A stretch of 9,997 nucleotides of DNA. Origin: Alphaproteobacteria bacterium (GTDB lineage: Bacteria > Pseudomonadota > Alphaproteobacteria > Caulobacterales > Maricaulaceae). The notes under the pieces were generated by a model, which had not been told where the DNA came from, ran no database searches, and saw only the letters and a list, made by a program, of their open reading frames with translations. Where the stretch lies: contig JAUIEH010000061.1 in NCBI GenBank assembly GCA_030428405.1, positions 1 to 9,997 on the forward strand. The letters run 5' to 3'. This document shows, in pieces, positions 1-6,536 of this stretch (positions are counted from its first letter, which is position 1; every line of letters begins with the position of its first letter). Both the position numbers and the translations under genes were made by a program.

Positions 1-2
1 CG

Positions 3-140
3 GATGAACCGGAGAAATGGGTCGAGCCGAAATCCGGATGGCTCGTATTGTTTCCGTCCTATATGTGGCACGGCACAGCGCCATTTCATGCGCCCACAAA
101 TCGCATGACGGCGCCGTTCGATGTGGCGCCTGATCCGTGA
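3..140 (+). CDS. 2OG-Fe(II) oxygenase-like protein, C-terminal fragment (5' end outside window)
   Basis: Only the last 45 codons are present, in a frame open from the window edge to a TGA at 138-140. The visible peptide contains SGWLVLFPSYMWHGTAPF, followed by NRMTAPFDVAP. This is the usual C-terminal end of the putative 2OG-Fe(II) oxygenase family (Pfam 2OG-FeII_Oxy_5 type): a strand ending in FPS, then a histidine (fragment residue 23) that would be the distal iron ligand, then an arginine (residue 34) that would bind the 2-oxoglutarate carboxylate. Such proteins hydroxylate or otherwise oxidise substrates using O2 and 2-oxoglutarate. Members are often fused to N-terminal TPR repeats, which cannot be seen here. 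The substrate is unknown. The family call rests on this short motif alone. Confidence 0.72.
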   Translation, partial: DEPEKWVEPKSGWLVLFPSYMWHGTAPFHAPTNRMTAPFDVAPDP

Positions 141-214
141 GCTTTGGTTGACGCCGGAGGGACGGTGGTGCATCACCGCCAGAACAGGCCGAGAACAAAG
201 CGAGGCGCAGTCGG

Positions 215-886
215 TTGAGATTTTGCATCTTCGATATTGACGGCACGCTCGTCGACAGCCGCGAGGCGATTGCGAGCGCGATGGACGAAGCCTTCAACGC
301 CATCGGGCTGGAGGGGCCGGGCTATGAGCGCACGCGCCATGTCGTCGGGCTTTCGCTGACGCCGGCGTGCAAATTTCTCGCGCCGCCTGATCTCTCCGAC
401 GCTGACGTCGAGCGTCTGGTCGAAGCTTACAAGAACGCCTTTCTCGCCCGACGCGCGCGCTGCGATACGCCCGAGCCGCTATATGACGGCGCGCTCGATT
501 TGCTGCGCAGCCTGTCTGAAGACGGTTGGCTGATCGGCGCCGCCACCGGCAAGGCGCGGCGCGGCGTGGACTATATTTTCGACCGCCACGATATCGGTCG
601 CTATTTCGACACCGTCTGGTGCGCTGATGACGGGCCGGGCAAGCCGCATCCCTTCATGGTGGATGAAGCCGTGCGCGCGGTCGGGGCTGCGCGCGATCGC
701 TCTTTGATGGTCGGCGACACCTCGCACGACATCGTCATGGCGCGCGCTGCCGGCGTGCGCGCGATCGGCGTCACCTGGGGCTTCCATCTGCACCGCGAAC
801 TTGTAGCCTCCGGCGCGCATGAAATTCACGATGACTTTGCGTCTTTGCGCTCGAGCCTGGACGGCTTTCTCGCTCTGCCGGCATGA
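215..886 (+). CDS. HAD-superfamily phosphatase, phosphoglycolate phosphatase-like
   Basis: A 223-residue protein with all four HAD motifs. Motif I is DIDGTLVDS with nucleophile D7 and acid/base D9; motif II is T111 in GAATGKA; motif III is K143 in GKPHP; motif IV is MVGDTSHD with G167-D168 and D172. The region between motifs I and II is a helical cap (about residues 15-85), which places it in subfamily IA with Gph-type phosphoglycolate phosphatases. It should hydrolyse a small phosphate ester in the cytoplasm with Mg2+, but the substrate is not readable from sequence. The start is TTG: the frame opens at 152 and has no ATG or GTG before motif I, and the family normally has 4-7 residues ahead of the nucleophile. 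A weak cgagg lies upstream at 201-205. The stop overlaps the start of atp12 (ATGA, 883-886), so the two are probably co-translated. Calling it gph would be over-specific. Confidence 0.93.
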   Translation: MRFCIFDIDGTLVDSREAIASAMDEAFNAIGLEGPGYERTRHVVGLSLTPACKFLAPPDLSDADVERLVEAYKNAFLARRARCDTPEPLYDGALDLLRSLSEDGWLIGAATGKARRGVDYIFDRHDIGRYFDTVWCADDGPGKPHPFMVDEAVRAVGAARDRSLMVGDTSHDIVMARAAGVRAIGVTWGFHLHRELVASGAHEIHDDFASLRSSLDGFLALPA

Positions 887-1647
887 GCAGCGCAGGCGAC
901 AAGGAACCGGCGCGGCCGCGCCGGTTTTATAAAGACGTCTCCATTTCCGCGCCCGACGATGAGGGCCATTACGCCGTCCTGCTGGACGGGCGCACGGCGC
1001 GCACATCGAGCGGCGCAGTCTTGCGCGCGCCAAGCGCAGCGCTTGGTGAACTGATCGCGGAAGAATGGGCCGGGCAAAGCGAGACGCTCGCGCCTGAGAG
1101 CATGCGGCTGACTCAGCTCGCAGCAGCAGCGTTGGAAATGAACACGGAAACGCGCGCGCGCGTCATCGATGAGATCGCTGCTTACGCCGAAACGGATCTG
1201 ACGGCGCATCTCGCCGATGAGCCGATGGCGCTGGCCGAGCGTCAGGAAGCGGCCTGGGCCGGTTTGCGCGACTGGGCGGGCGAGCGCTTCGGCATCGCGC
1301 TTATCCCCGTCGCAGGCGTCATCGCACAGCCGCAGCCGCCCGAAACGCTCGCCGCCGCGCGTGCAGCGCTCGAAGCGCTCGACGATTTCGAACTCGCAGC
1401 GACCGCCTACGCAACACAGCTCCTGGGCTCGGTCGTTCTCGGGCTCGCCGTTCGTGAAGCGCATCTCGACGCCGAAGCGGCCTGCGTTGCTGCGACCATT
1501 GATGAAACATTCCAGCAGGAACGTTGGGGCGTGGTCGATGAAGCGCGCCAGCGCCAAACGCGTCTGCGTGCGGATGTTTCGGCGTGTGCGCGCTTTCTCG
1601 CGGCGCGGCGCAGCCAGGGCCCATCCCCAGGTGACGCGCCGCGCTAA
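883..1647 (+). CDS. ATP12 family F1-ATPase assembly chaperone
   Basis: This 254-residue protein matches ATP12 along its length. It opens with RPRRFYKDVSI, then a YAVLLDGRTART strand-turn, then LGELIAEEWAGQ, then LAPESMRLTQLAAAALE, then AYAETDLTAHLADEP, and ends with a helical segment containing LDDFELAATAYATQLLGS. In mitochondria ATP12 holds the free F1 alpha subunit until it is assembled into the F1 hexamer, and bacterial homologues are largely alphaproteobacterial. The same cytoplasmic role in ATP synthase assembly is inferred. The ATG at 883 overlaps the HAD gene's stop by four bases, which suggests translational coupling. No ATP synthase structural gene lies in the window. The TAA stop lies inside the long hairpin that begins at 1644. 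Confidence 0.93.
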   Translation: MSSAGDKEPARPRRFYKDVSISAPDDEGHYAVLLDGRTARTSSGAVLRAPSAALGELIAEEWAGQSETLAPESMRLTQLAAAALEMNTETRARVIDEIAAYAETDLTAHLADEPMALAERQEAAWAGLRDWAGERFGIALIPVAGVIAQPQPPETLAAARAALEALDDFELAATAYATQLLGSVVLGLAVREAHLDAEAACVAATIDETFQQERWGVVDEARQRQTRLRADVSACARFLAARRSQGPSPGDAPR

Positions 1648-1686
1648 CGCAGTCGGGGAATTCCATTCCCGCGACTCACTCGTTAG
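1644..1686. other. Long imperfect hairpin starting at the atp12 stop codon
   Basis: The arms are CTAACG (1644-1649) with CGTTAG (1681-1686), AGTCG (1651-1655) with CGACT (1672-1676), and GGGAA (1656-1660) with TTCCC (1666-1670), closing a five-base loop TTCCA. That is 16 pairs, interrupted by an internal loop (C1650 against CACT 1677-1680) and a bulged G1671. The left arm includes the TAA stop of atp12. The sequence after the right arm is AGTTCCTGC with no T tract, so a standard intrinsic terminator is unlikely. It could stabilise the 3' end of the HAD-atp12 mRNA, act as a factor-dependent terminator, or be a DNA-level protein site. The pairing is seen directly; the role is inferred. Confidence 0.55.
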
Positions 1687-1728
1687 AGTTCCTGCGGGGC
1701 GAGGGGCTCAATGGGCGGGGGAGACCCG

Positions 1729-3495
1729 ATGTTGGGCCGAATATACTGGGGTGCGGCCGCGCTTGGCGCAGCGGCCGCGTTCGACCTGTCGGGCGCGCAG
1801 ATCGCGCACGCTCAATCCGCGCCGGTCGTCGCAGATCTTGTCTGCGGCTCCTCGAACTATCTCTATCGCCGGTGCCGTGCGCCCGGCGGTATGGAGATAG
1901 ACCGCGTCGAAATCGTCTATCGCAATTCGCGCAGACCCTGCGACCCCGGCGCAAGCTGGGGCTGGGACCCGCGCGGCGTGTGGGTCGATCGCGGCTGTCA
2001 TGCGCGCTTCCGCGTCTATGCAAGCCGGCGCGCGGCGCCCGTCGCTCCGGTCGAGCGCGCCTCATATTCCGCGCCGATTGAAAGCGCGCCTTATGCGGAA
2101 TTGCACGACGACGATTTCATCGCGCCCAGCGGTCCGGATGTCGCGCCCTATTATCCGCCTGCAGCGCCAGCGCGCCCGGAGCGTCGCGCGAGCCTGCCGA
2201 GCGAGCCAAGTCCTTATGCGGACATCCCCACTTACGGCTATTCCGGCTCGGACCGCGAAAGCGCTCGCGACAGCGCGCCCGCTCGCGATCCGCGCGCACC
2301 AAGAGCTGCGCCCAGCGCGCCGGTCACCGCTGCGCCGATGACGCCGCCACGCCCGCGTCCGACGCCGAGTGCGCGCCCGACGCCGGAACCAGCGCCGCGT
2401 GTTTCAACCGCGCCCATTCCGCATCCTGAAGCGCGCAGACCGTCTGCGCCGCCAGCGATTGAAGGGGAGCGGGCCGCGAGCCTTCCGCCGCCCGATACGT
2501 CCATTGCGCCGCCGAGCCAGCGCCCTGCGCCGGCCCGCACGGCGCGCGATGTCGCCAGCGCTGCGCCGCCGACCGCTGCGCCGCCAGCCGCCGCGCCTGC
2601 GCCGGCGGCGACGCCGCCGCGCCGTCCCGCGCCGTCGACGCGCCGACCGGCTGAGCACACGCCGCCGGCGACCGTGCCGGGCGGCATGCGTCCCGGCATT
2701 GGCGGTCGTCCGCGCCCACGCCCGCAAATCGTGCCCGAAGACGCTGATCCGTTTGCGCCGTTCGAGCCGCGCGAAACGGCGTCTCTGGAGCCCTCGGTCT
2801 CGAGTCCTGCGCCGAGCCCGCGCCCGGCGCCGCGCACGCGGCCGCGTCCCGCGCCGACGCCCGAACCGTCACCGCGCGTAGAAGCGTCGACATCGGCTTC
2901 GGGGCCTGCGCCGATCGGTCCGGGACCGCGCGCGGCCTCACCGCGTCCTTCGCTGGATCCCACGCCGCTGGCGCCGCTCGACCCGCCGCCTGCGCCCATG
3001 CCGGCGCCGTCTACCGCGCCTGCGCCTGCGGCCGAGGAGGCGGTCGGGGAAACCGTGCTCGCCGATCTCGGCGAACCGGTGCGTGAGCCCGCGCGTGCTA
3101 CGCCGCGTCCGCGACCGTCAGCGCCCGAGACCGCCGCGCGCCGGCCCGCGCGCGGCGCCGCGCCGAGCTACGCGGCTTATGATGTCGAGCGCGAATTGTG
3201 GGACGAGCGCGGCTTTGAGGCCGCCGAAGTCGCCGTCGCCACCTGCGCGCGTCGCGTGATGGTCTCGGCCTGGGGCGATGCGGATTACTCCGCGCAATTC
3301 GAGTCCACGCCCGATGTCGATCAGGAAGTCGAACTCGCTGGCGGTCTCGGCGACGATGACGGCGTCACCTATCGGGTGACGGGACCGATCGTCGTGCATG
3401 GCCGCGAGGGCTTTTCGCGCTGGGCGGTGACGTGCCGGGTGCGCGGCGGAGAGGTCGCCACATTTGATGCGCGCCGTTTGGCGTCGAGCGAATAG
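1729..3495 (+). CDS. Exported DUF3011 protein with long Pro/Ala/Arg-rich linker
   Basis: Counting from the ATG at 1729 this is 588 residues. I prefer that start to the ATG at 1711 because it follows a purine-rich gcgggggaga and gives a compact signal peptide (R4, hydrophobic IYWGAAALGAAAAF, likely cleavage after AHA at residue 28). Residues about 33-97 fit DUF3011: four cysteines (39, 49, 71, 90), with ASWGWDPRGVWVDRGCHARF typical of the domain. Residues about 100-480 are low complexity, dominated by Pro, Ala, Arg and Ser, probably an extended spacer. The last 105 or so residues form a separate domain with normal composition and two cysteines (in VATCARR and VTCRVRG), which I do not recognise. 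The protein is presumably periplasmic or surface-exposed, with the linker spanning peptidoglycan or envelope space. It is separated from atp12 by a hairpin, so probably has its own promoter. Function unknown. Confidence 0.85.
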   Translation: MLGRIYWGAAALGAAAAFDLSGAQIAHAQSAPVVADLVCGSSNYLYRRCRAPGGMEIDRVEIVYRNSRRPCDPGASWGWDPRGVWVDRGCHARFRVYASRRAAPVAPVERASYSAPIESAPYAELHDDDFIAPSGPDVAPYYPPAAPARPERRASLPSEPSPYADIPTYGYSGSDRESARDSAPARDPRAPRAAPSAPVTAAPMTPPRPRPTPSARPTPEPAPRVSTAPIPHPEARRPSAPPAIEGERAASLPPPDTSIAPPSQRPAPARTARDVASAAPPTAAPPAAAPAPAATPPRRPAPSTRRPAEHTPPATVPGGMRPGIGGRPRPRPQIVPEDADPFAPFEPRETASLEPSVSSPAPSPRPAPRTRPRPAPTPEPSPRVEASTSASGPAPIGPGPRAASPRPSLDPTPLAPLDPPPAPMPAPSTAPAPAAEEAVGETVLADLGEPVREPARATPRPRPSAPETAARRPARGAAPSYAAYDVERELWDERGFEAAEVAVATCARRVMVSAWGDADYSAQFESTPDVDQEVELAGGLGDDDGVTYRVTGPIVVHGREGFSRWAVTCRVRGGEVATFDARRLASSE

Positions 3496-3514
3496 GGAGC
3501 GGAAAACTCTTTTC

Positions 3515-3544
3515 TTGCACCGCCGCGCGCTGCCGCGTTATTAT
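3515..3544 (+). promoter_or_regulatory. Putative sigma70-type promoter ahead of the Gln-Ser repeat gene
   Basis: TTGCAC (3515-3520) and TATTAT (3539-3544) are separated by 18 bases. The -10 matches the consensus at five of six positions; the -35 keeps only TTG. It lies about 40 bases upstream of the ATG at 3582, and its -10 overlaps the palindrome at 3541-3557. No transcription data are available, so this is a pattern match only. Confidence 0.4.
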
Positions 3545-3557
3545 CGAATTTCGATAA
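3541..3557. promoter_or_regulatory. Perfect 17-bp palindrome, operator candidate
   Basis: The sequence is TTATCGAA-T-TTCGATAA, two perfect 8-base arms around one central base. It overlaps the putative -10 box and would cover the transcription start, the classic position for a dimeric repressor. It is 24 bases upstream of the ATG at 3582. The regulator is not identified and none is encoded in this window. Confidence 0.55.
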
Positions 3558-3581
3558 GTTCTAGCGGCGGAGCAAGAGCAT

Positions 3582-4352
3582 ATGTGTCGACGACACCGCA
3601 CGGGAAGCCAGTGGTATCGCCGTATTCGCATACATATGCATGCCTTTGAACGCGGGCTCGACCGATCCATGCGCGAGCTCGACGAGGCGCTGCGCGATCT
3701 CGATGAGAGCTTTTCAGGCGCGCGCCGCAGTCGCCGCGCCGATGATTTCGACTTTGAGCTGGACGCCGAGTTCGACGCGGACGCCGAGCCGCGCAGCCGC
3801 CGCCGGCACAGATCGAGCAGGCGGCGCGGGCGCCGCGAACACTATTTCTACGCCTATAGCGATGATGATGGCGACAGCCGACGCCAAAGCCAAAGCCAAA
3901 GCCAAAGCCAAAGCCAAAGCCAAAGCCAAAGCCGTGGCGACCGCCGCGCTCACAGCGAATTCCACGCCGAGTCTGATTCACGTGGGCGGACCCATTCGTC
4001 TCGTCGAAATAGCGCGCGCACGCGAAGCGGTTCTTGCTCCGGCGTTTGGGCTTACTGGTGGCTGATTTTCCCGGTCTTTTTCGGCGGGCGCGCGCTGCTC
4101 GAGGAAGCCGGCGGCGTGACGGGCATCGCCAATGGCGTCGCCGACATCTTCCGCTACACGCTCGCTGGTCCGATCGCGGAGCTTATTTCAGCCGTGCTCG
4201 GCATTCCGTTTGCGTCTGCGTTTTTCCTGCTCGCCGGCGCAGGCGTCGTTACTGCGACGGTGGCCTGGCTTGCGCTGCGCACGCCGCGTCCACGGCGGAC
4301 CATGCGCGACTTCGAAGCTGAGTATGACGCCCGCGCGGGCGGAGGTCTCTGA
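3582..4352 (+). CDS. Charge-patterned membrane protein with (Gln-Ser)8 tract
   Basis: A 256-residue protein of no family I recognise. The ATG at 3582 follows GGAG nine bases upstream; an in-frame ATG at 3636 (M19) is an alternative start. Residues 19-45 look like an amphipathic helix (FERGLDRSMRELDEAL). Residues 54-69 are strongly acidic (DDFDFELDAEFDADAE) and 71-86 strongly basic. Residues 102-117 are eight Gln-Ser dipeptides, followed by a Ser/Arg/His-rich stretch to about 150. Two hydrophobic segments follow: WAYWWLIFPVFFGG (156-169), and a longer one at about 202-232 containing IPFASAFFLLAGAGVVTATVAW. The C-terminal tail is short and charged. The hydrophobic segments and their codon pattern argue that this frame, and not the overlapping ones, is coding. 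Likely an inner-membrane protein with a disordered soluble part; its role is unknown. It probably has its own regulated promoter and ends in a terminator. Confidence 0.75.
   Translation: MCRRHRTGSQWYRRIRIHMHAFERGLDRSMRELDEALRDLDESFSGARRSRRADDFDFELDAEFDADAEPRSRRRHRSSRRRGRREHYFYAYSDDDGDSRRQSQSQSQSQSQSQSQSRGDRRAHSEFHAESDSRGRTHSSRRNSARTRSGSCSGVWAYWWLIFPVFFGGRALLEEAGGVTGIANGVADIFRYTLAGPIAELISAVLGIPFASAFFLLAGAGVVTATVAWLALRTPRPRRTMRDFEAEYDARAGGGL
3883..3933. repeat. Hexanucleotide microsatellite, eight perfect CCAAAG units
   Basis: CCAAAG is repeated eight times without a mismatch from 3884 to 3931, with a flanking G before and CC after, inside the coding frame of the gene at 3582-4352, where it reads Gln-Ser (CAA AGC). 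All eight units use identical codons. Because the unit is six bases, gain or loss of units would change the number of Gln-Ser pairs without shifting the frame. Confidence 0.97.
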
Positions 4353-4380
4353 CCCCCGCCCGCGCGGTTTGTGCGTCTTT
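4331..4380. terminator. Intrinsic terminator between convergent genes
   Basis: A perfect 12-bp inverted repeat, CCGCGCGGGCGG (4331-4342) with CCGCCCGCGCGG (4356-4367), encloses 13 bases and is followed by TTTGTGCGTCTTT. The left arm lies inside the last codons of the gene ending at 4352. The minus-strand peptidase gene ends at 4385. The T-rich side favours the plus-strand transcript; for the minus strand there is no comparable T tract. Confidence 0.75.
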
Positions 4381-4384
4381 GCCT

Positions 4385-6316
4385 TCAGTTCAGATGCTGA
4401 GCCAGGAAGCTCGTCAGTCTACGTGCGACTTCCAGTCGCGTGTCAGGACGAAGCATGTAATGGTCGTCGCCTGGCAGAATGACGACTTCGACATGGGATG
4501 CGCCGCGTGTTGCGCGCTCATATCCACGCGCGTGCGACACCGGCACATTGGTGTCTTCCTCACCCTGAATAAGCAATGTCGGTTCTGTGATTAAGCGCGC
4601 ATTCCACATCGGCGACATGCCGCGCAAACGCTCTTGCGAGGCGTTGCCGACATAGGAACGCAGCCAGTTGATAAACGCCGGATCGCCGAGGTCGCGCTGC
4701 GCATCGCCGACGATTGATTCAACATCGGTGACGCCGTTCACGGAAGCGACGCAGTCGAGCGCTGGTTCGTCGCGCATCGCCAGGGCTAAAGCAGCATATC
4801 CGCCATAGCTCCAGCCCACGGCGCAAATCCGGTTGGGATCGGCGACACCCTCCGAAATCATCGCCGCGACGCCGTCGGCGATGTCGTCAATCATTGCATG
4901 GCCCCATTGGGTGTAACCGGCATTGCGGAAATTCGCGCCGTACCCGGAGGAACCGCGGAAATTCGGCTGAAGAACGACATAGCCACGGCTCGCGATGAGT
5001 TGTGAGAGCCAGTAGAAATCGCTGGTGTCACGCGCTTCCGGTCCGCCATGGGGAAGCACAACCATCGGCATGTTGCGCGGTGTTCCAGAAATGCTTGGCG
5101 GGATCGTCAAAAACGCCGGGATGGTGATATTGTCGCGTGAGCCAAATGTAATCTCGCGCACCTCAGCGATCTGTTCGACCGGAATGTTGGGATAAGCGAA
5201 GCCGATTGGGGCCAGATTCATCGAATTGGCGTCGAAAAAGTGATACGAACCGGCGTCCTGCGCTCCCTGCACTGAAACAACCATGCGAGAACGGTCCCGG
5301 CTCCACGATATGATATGGACTGGATCGCCGCCAAGCGCGCCTTCGATGGCTGCGCGTCGACCTTCAAGTTCGGAGTCTAAGAAGCGCTGACGCGAGCGGT
5401 CATCCGTATAAGTGTATCCGATGACTTCCATCGTATACGGAATTTCAACAATGTGGTCGATATCATGCCCGCTCGGCGCGGAGGCCAGCGGCGTAATGGC
5501 GCCCGATTGAAGATCGAGCGCTCGCAAGACGATATTGTTGCCTTCGAAATAGCCGCGCAGAACGACGGAGGCGCCATTATTAATGACGCCGACCATGTCA
5601 ACGGGCGGTCGGCCGACGCTTTCCCAGCGGTGAACTTCAGGCCAGCCATTGCCGTTGCGGCGGATCGAAACGACACGTGCGAGCGCGTCGTGATCCATCC
5701 GAGCGACCGGTTCGCCCTCCGGGGAATACGCCATGTCGATCGTGTTCGGACCGTCCGCACTCAAAAAGGCTTCGCGGCCGCTGCCGCTATTTAGGTTCAC
5801 GCGGTAGGTCGCGAAAATATTGCCGGAACTGGTGCGGAAGAAGCCGGCCATCAGTACACGGTTTTCCTCACCGGGCAGGAGGCTCATGATCGCGGAGGTG
5901 TTGGCGCCGGGCACGTTACGCAACAACATATTCGCGTCGCCCGTATTGGCGTCCAGCGACATGGCGCGTGAAACCGAATAGGTGCGCATGCCGTCGGACG
6001 TCTGAAACTCGCCCGTGCCGTAGACCGTCGCCAACACATGCGTGTCATCGGCCCAGCTGACATCAACCATCCGCAACTCGTCGCCGACCGAGCCGACGCG
6101 CTGCGGCGTCGTTAAATCCTCAACGCCGTAGACCGCCACCGCATGGCGACCGTCGACGGGACGCAGCATGACCAGGCGCGAACCGTCCGGTGAAATCGCG
6201 ATGTCGCCGACATCGGGGAGGCCTGCATAAGCCTCCACCGGCGGCGCCTGTGCGCCTGAAGCACAGCTGAATAGCGCAGCGCTCACAAGCGCTGCGGTCA
6301 ATGTCGAGACTTTCAT
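4385..6316 (-). CDS. Exported S9-family prolyl-oligopeptidase-like serine peptidase
   Basis: Counted from the ATG at 6314-6316, 643 residues. That start is chosen because it follows GGGGGAG with good spacing and begins a signal sequence (MKVSTLTAALVSAALFSCASGAQA); an in-frame ATG ten codons upstream lacks this. Residues about 30-390 have repeated WD/beta-propeller-like segments (for example VGDIAISPDGSRLVML). Residues about 400-640 are the alpha/beta-hydrolase domain: HGGP at 423-426, nucleophile S503 in GWSYGGY, D588 in QGEEDTNVP, and H619 in GDDHYML, a complete triad in the expected order and spacing. S9 enzymes cleave oligopeptides, the propeller limiting access to short substrates. Location is probably periplasmic; C18 in LFSC could be a weak lipobox, otherwise cleavage after AQA is likely. 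Some close relatives are annotated as acylaminoacyl- or dipeptidyl-peptidases, so the exact specificity is open. It is divergent from pccB, with no apparent functional link. Confidence 0.93.
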   Translation of the reverse strand: MKVSTLTAALVSAALFSCASGAQAPPVEAYAGLPDVGDIAISPDGSRLVMLRPVDGRHAVAVYGVEDLTTPQRVGSVGDELRMVDVSWADDTHVLATVYGTGEFQTSDGMRTYSVSRAMSLDANTGDANMLLRNVPGANTSAIMSLLPGEENRVLMAGFFRTSSGNIFATYRVNLNSGSGREAFLSADGPNTIDMAYSPEGEPVARMDHDALARVVSIRRNGNGWPEVHRWESVGRPPVDMVGVINNGASVVLRGYFEGNNIVLRALDLQSGAITPLASAPSGHDIDHIVEIPYTMEVIGYTYTDDRSRQRFLDSELEGRRAAIEGALGGDPVHIISWSRDRSRMVVSVQGAQDAGSYHFFDANSMNLAPIGFAYPNIPVEQIAEVREITFGSRDNITIPAFLTIPPSISGTPRNMPMVVLPHGGPEARDTSDFYWLSQLIASRGYVVLQPNFRGSSGYGANFRNAGYTQWGHAMIDDIADGVAAMISEGVADPNRICAVGWSYGGYAALALAMRDEPALDCVASVNGVTDVESIVGDAQRDLGDPAFINWLRSYVGNASQERLRGMSPMWNARLITEPTLLIQGEEDTNVPVSHARGYERATRGASHVEVVILPGDDHYMLRPDTRLEVARRLTSFLAQHLN

Positions 6317-6369
6317 GTTTACTCCCCCACGCTTGGCCGCGCGCAATAACGGCGATCCAACTCCCCACG

Positions 6370-6437
6370 CGCAAAAACGCTACAACGCAAAGCTGCATCC
6401 GGCCAAGTTTGCGACTGCATTCGTCGCAGGTTTTGCG
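6370..6437. promoter_or_regulatory. Four TTTGCG/CGCAAA hexamers in the divergent promoter region of pccB
   Basis: CGCAAA occurs at 6370-6375 and 6386-6391, and its reverse complement TTTGCG at 6408-6413 and 6432-6437, so two copies face each way. A separate inverted repeat, TGCGAC (6410-6415) with GTCGCA (6423-6428), overlaps the third copy. The region lies between the divergent peptidase gene (6316) and pccB (6537), which share 220 bases. TTTGC/GCAAA is half of the TTTGCAAA motif reported for the PccR (ScfR-family) regulator of propionyl-CoA carboxylase in Rhodobacter, but the full TTTGCAAA-N4-TTTGCAAA arrangement is absent. I see no convincing -35/-10 pair for either gene. Confidence 0.35.
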
Positions 6438-6536
6438 TCTTGTCGTTGCGCCCGCGCTTGGCGGATACAGCGCGCGCGCCCAAAATGGCGTAAGGCTTGC
6501 GCGTCGCGTGCTTAATGACGGCGGGCGACGGGCGAC

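Noticed and set aside
148..176. TTGACG at 148-153 as a -35 box for the HAD gene
   Set aside because: A good -35 match, but there is no plausible -10 at 15-19 bases, so a promoter call is not supported.
163..178. Small hairpin CGGTG/CACCG upstream of the HAD gene
   Set aside because: Only five pairs and no T tract; expected by chance in GC-rich DNA.
826..1557. Minus-strand open frame of 243 codons opposite atp12
   Set aside because: It overlaps the ATP12 gene, whose full-length family match is clear, and its translation resembles no known protein.
1656..1684. General stress (EcfG-type) promoter, GGAAT then CGTT
   Set aside because: The spacing is 19 bases where 16-17 is expected, the -35 has GGAAT in place of GGAAC, and both boxes lie inside the hairpin arms.
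2238..2999. Long minus-strand open frame, Gly/Ala-rich, opposite the Pro-rich linker
   Set aside because: It mirrors the GC-rich linker of the plus-strand gene (Pro codons read as Gly), has no recognisable domain and no ribosome binding site. The plus-strand frame has a signal peptide and DUF3011.
3883..3933. CRISPR-like array
   Set aside because: The units are contiguous hexamers with no spacers.
3541..3981. Minus-strand frames giving Phe-Gly or Leu-Ala repeats across the hexanucleotide tract
   Set aside because: These are other readings of the same CCAAAG repeat. Only the plus-strand frame from 3582 continues into credible membrane segments.
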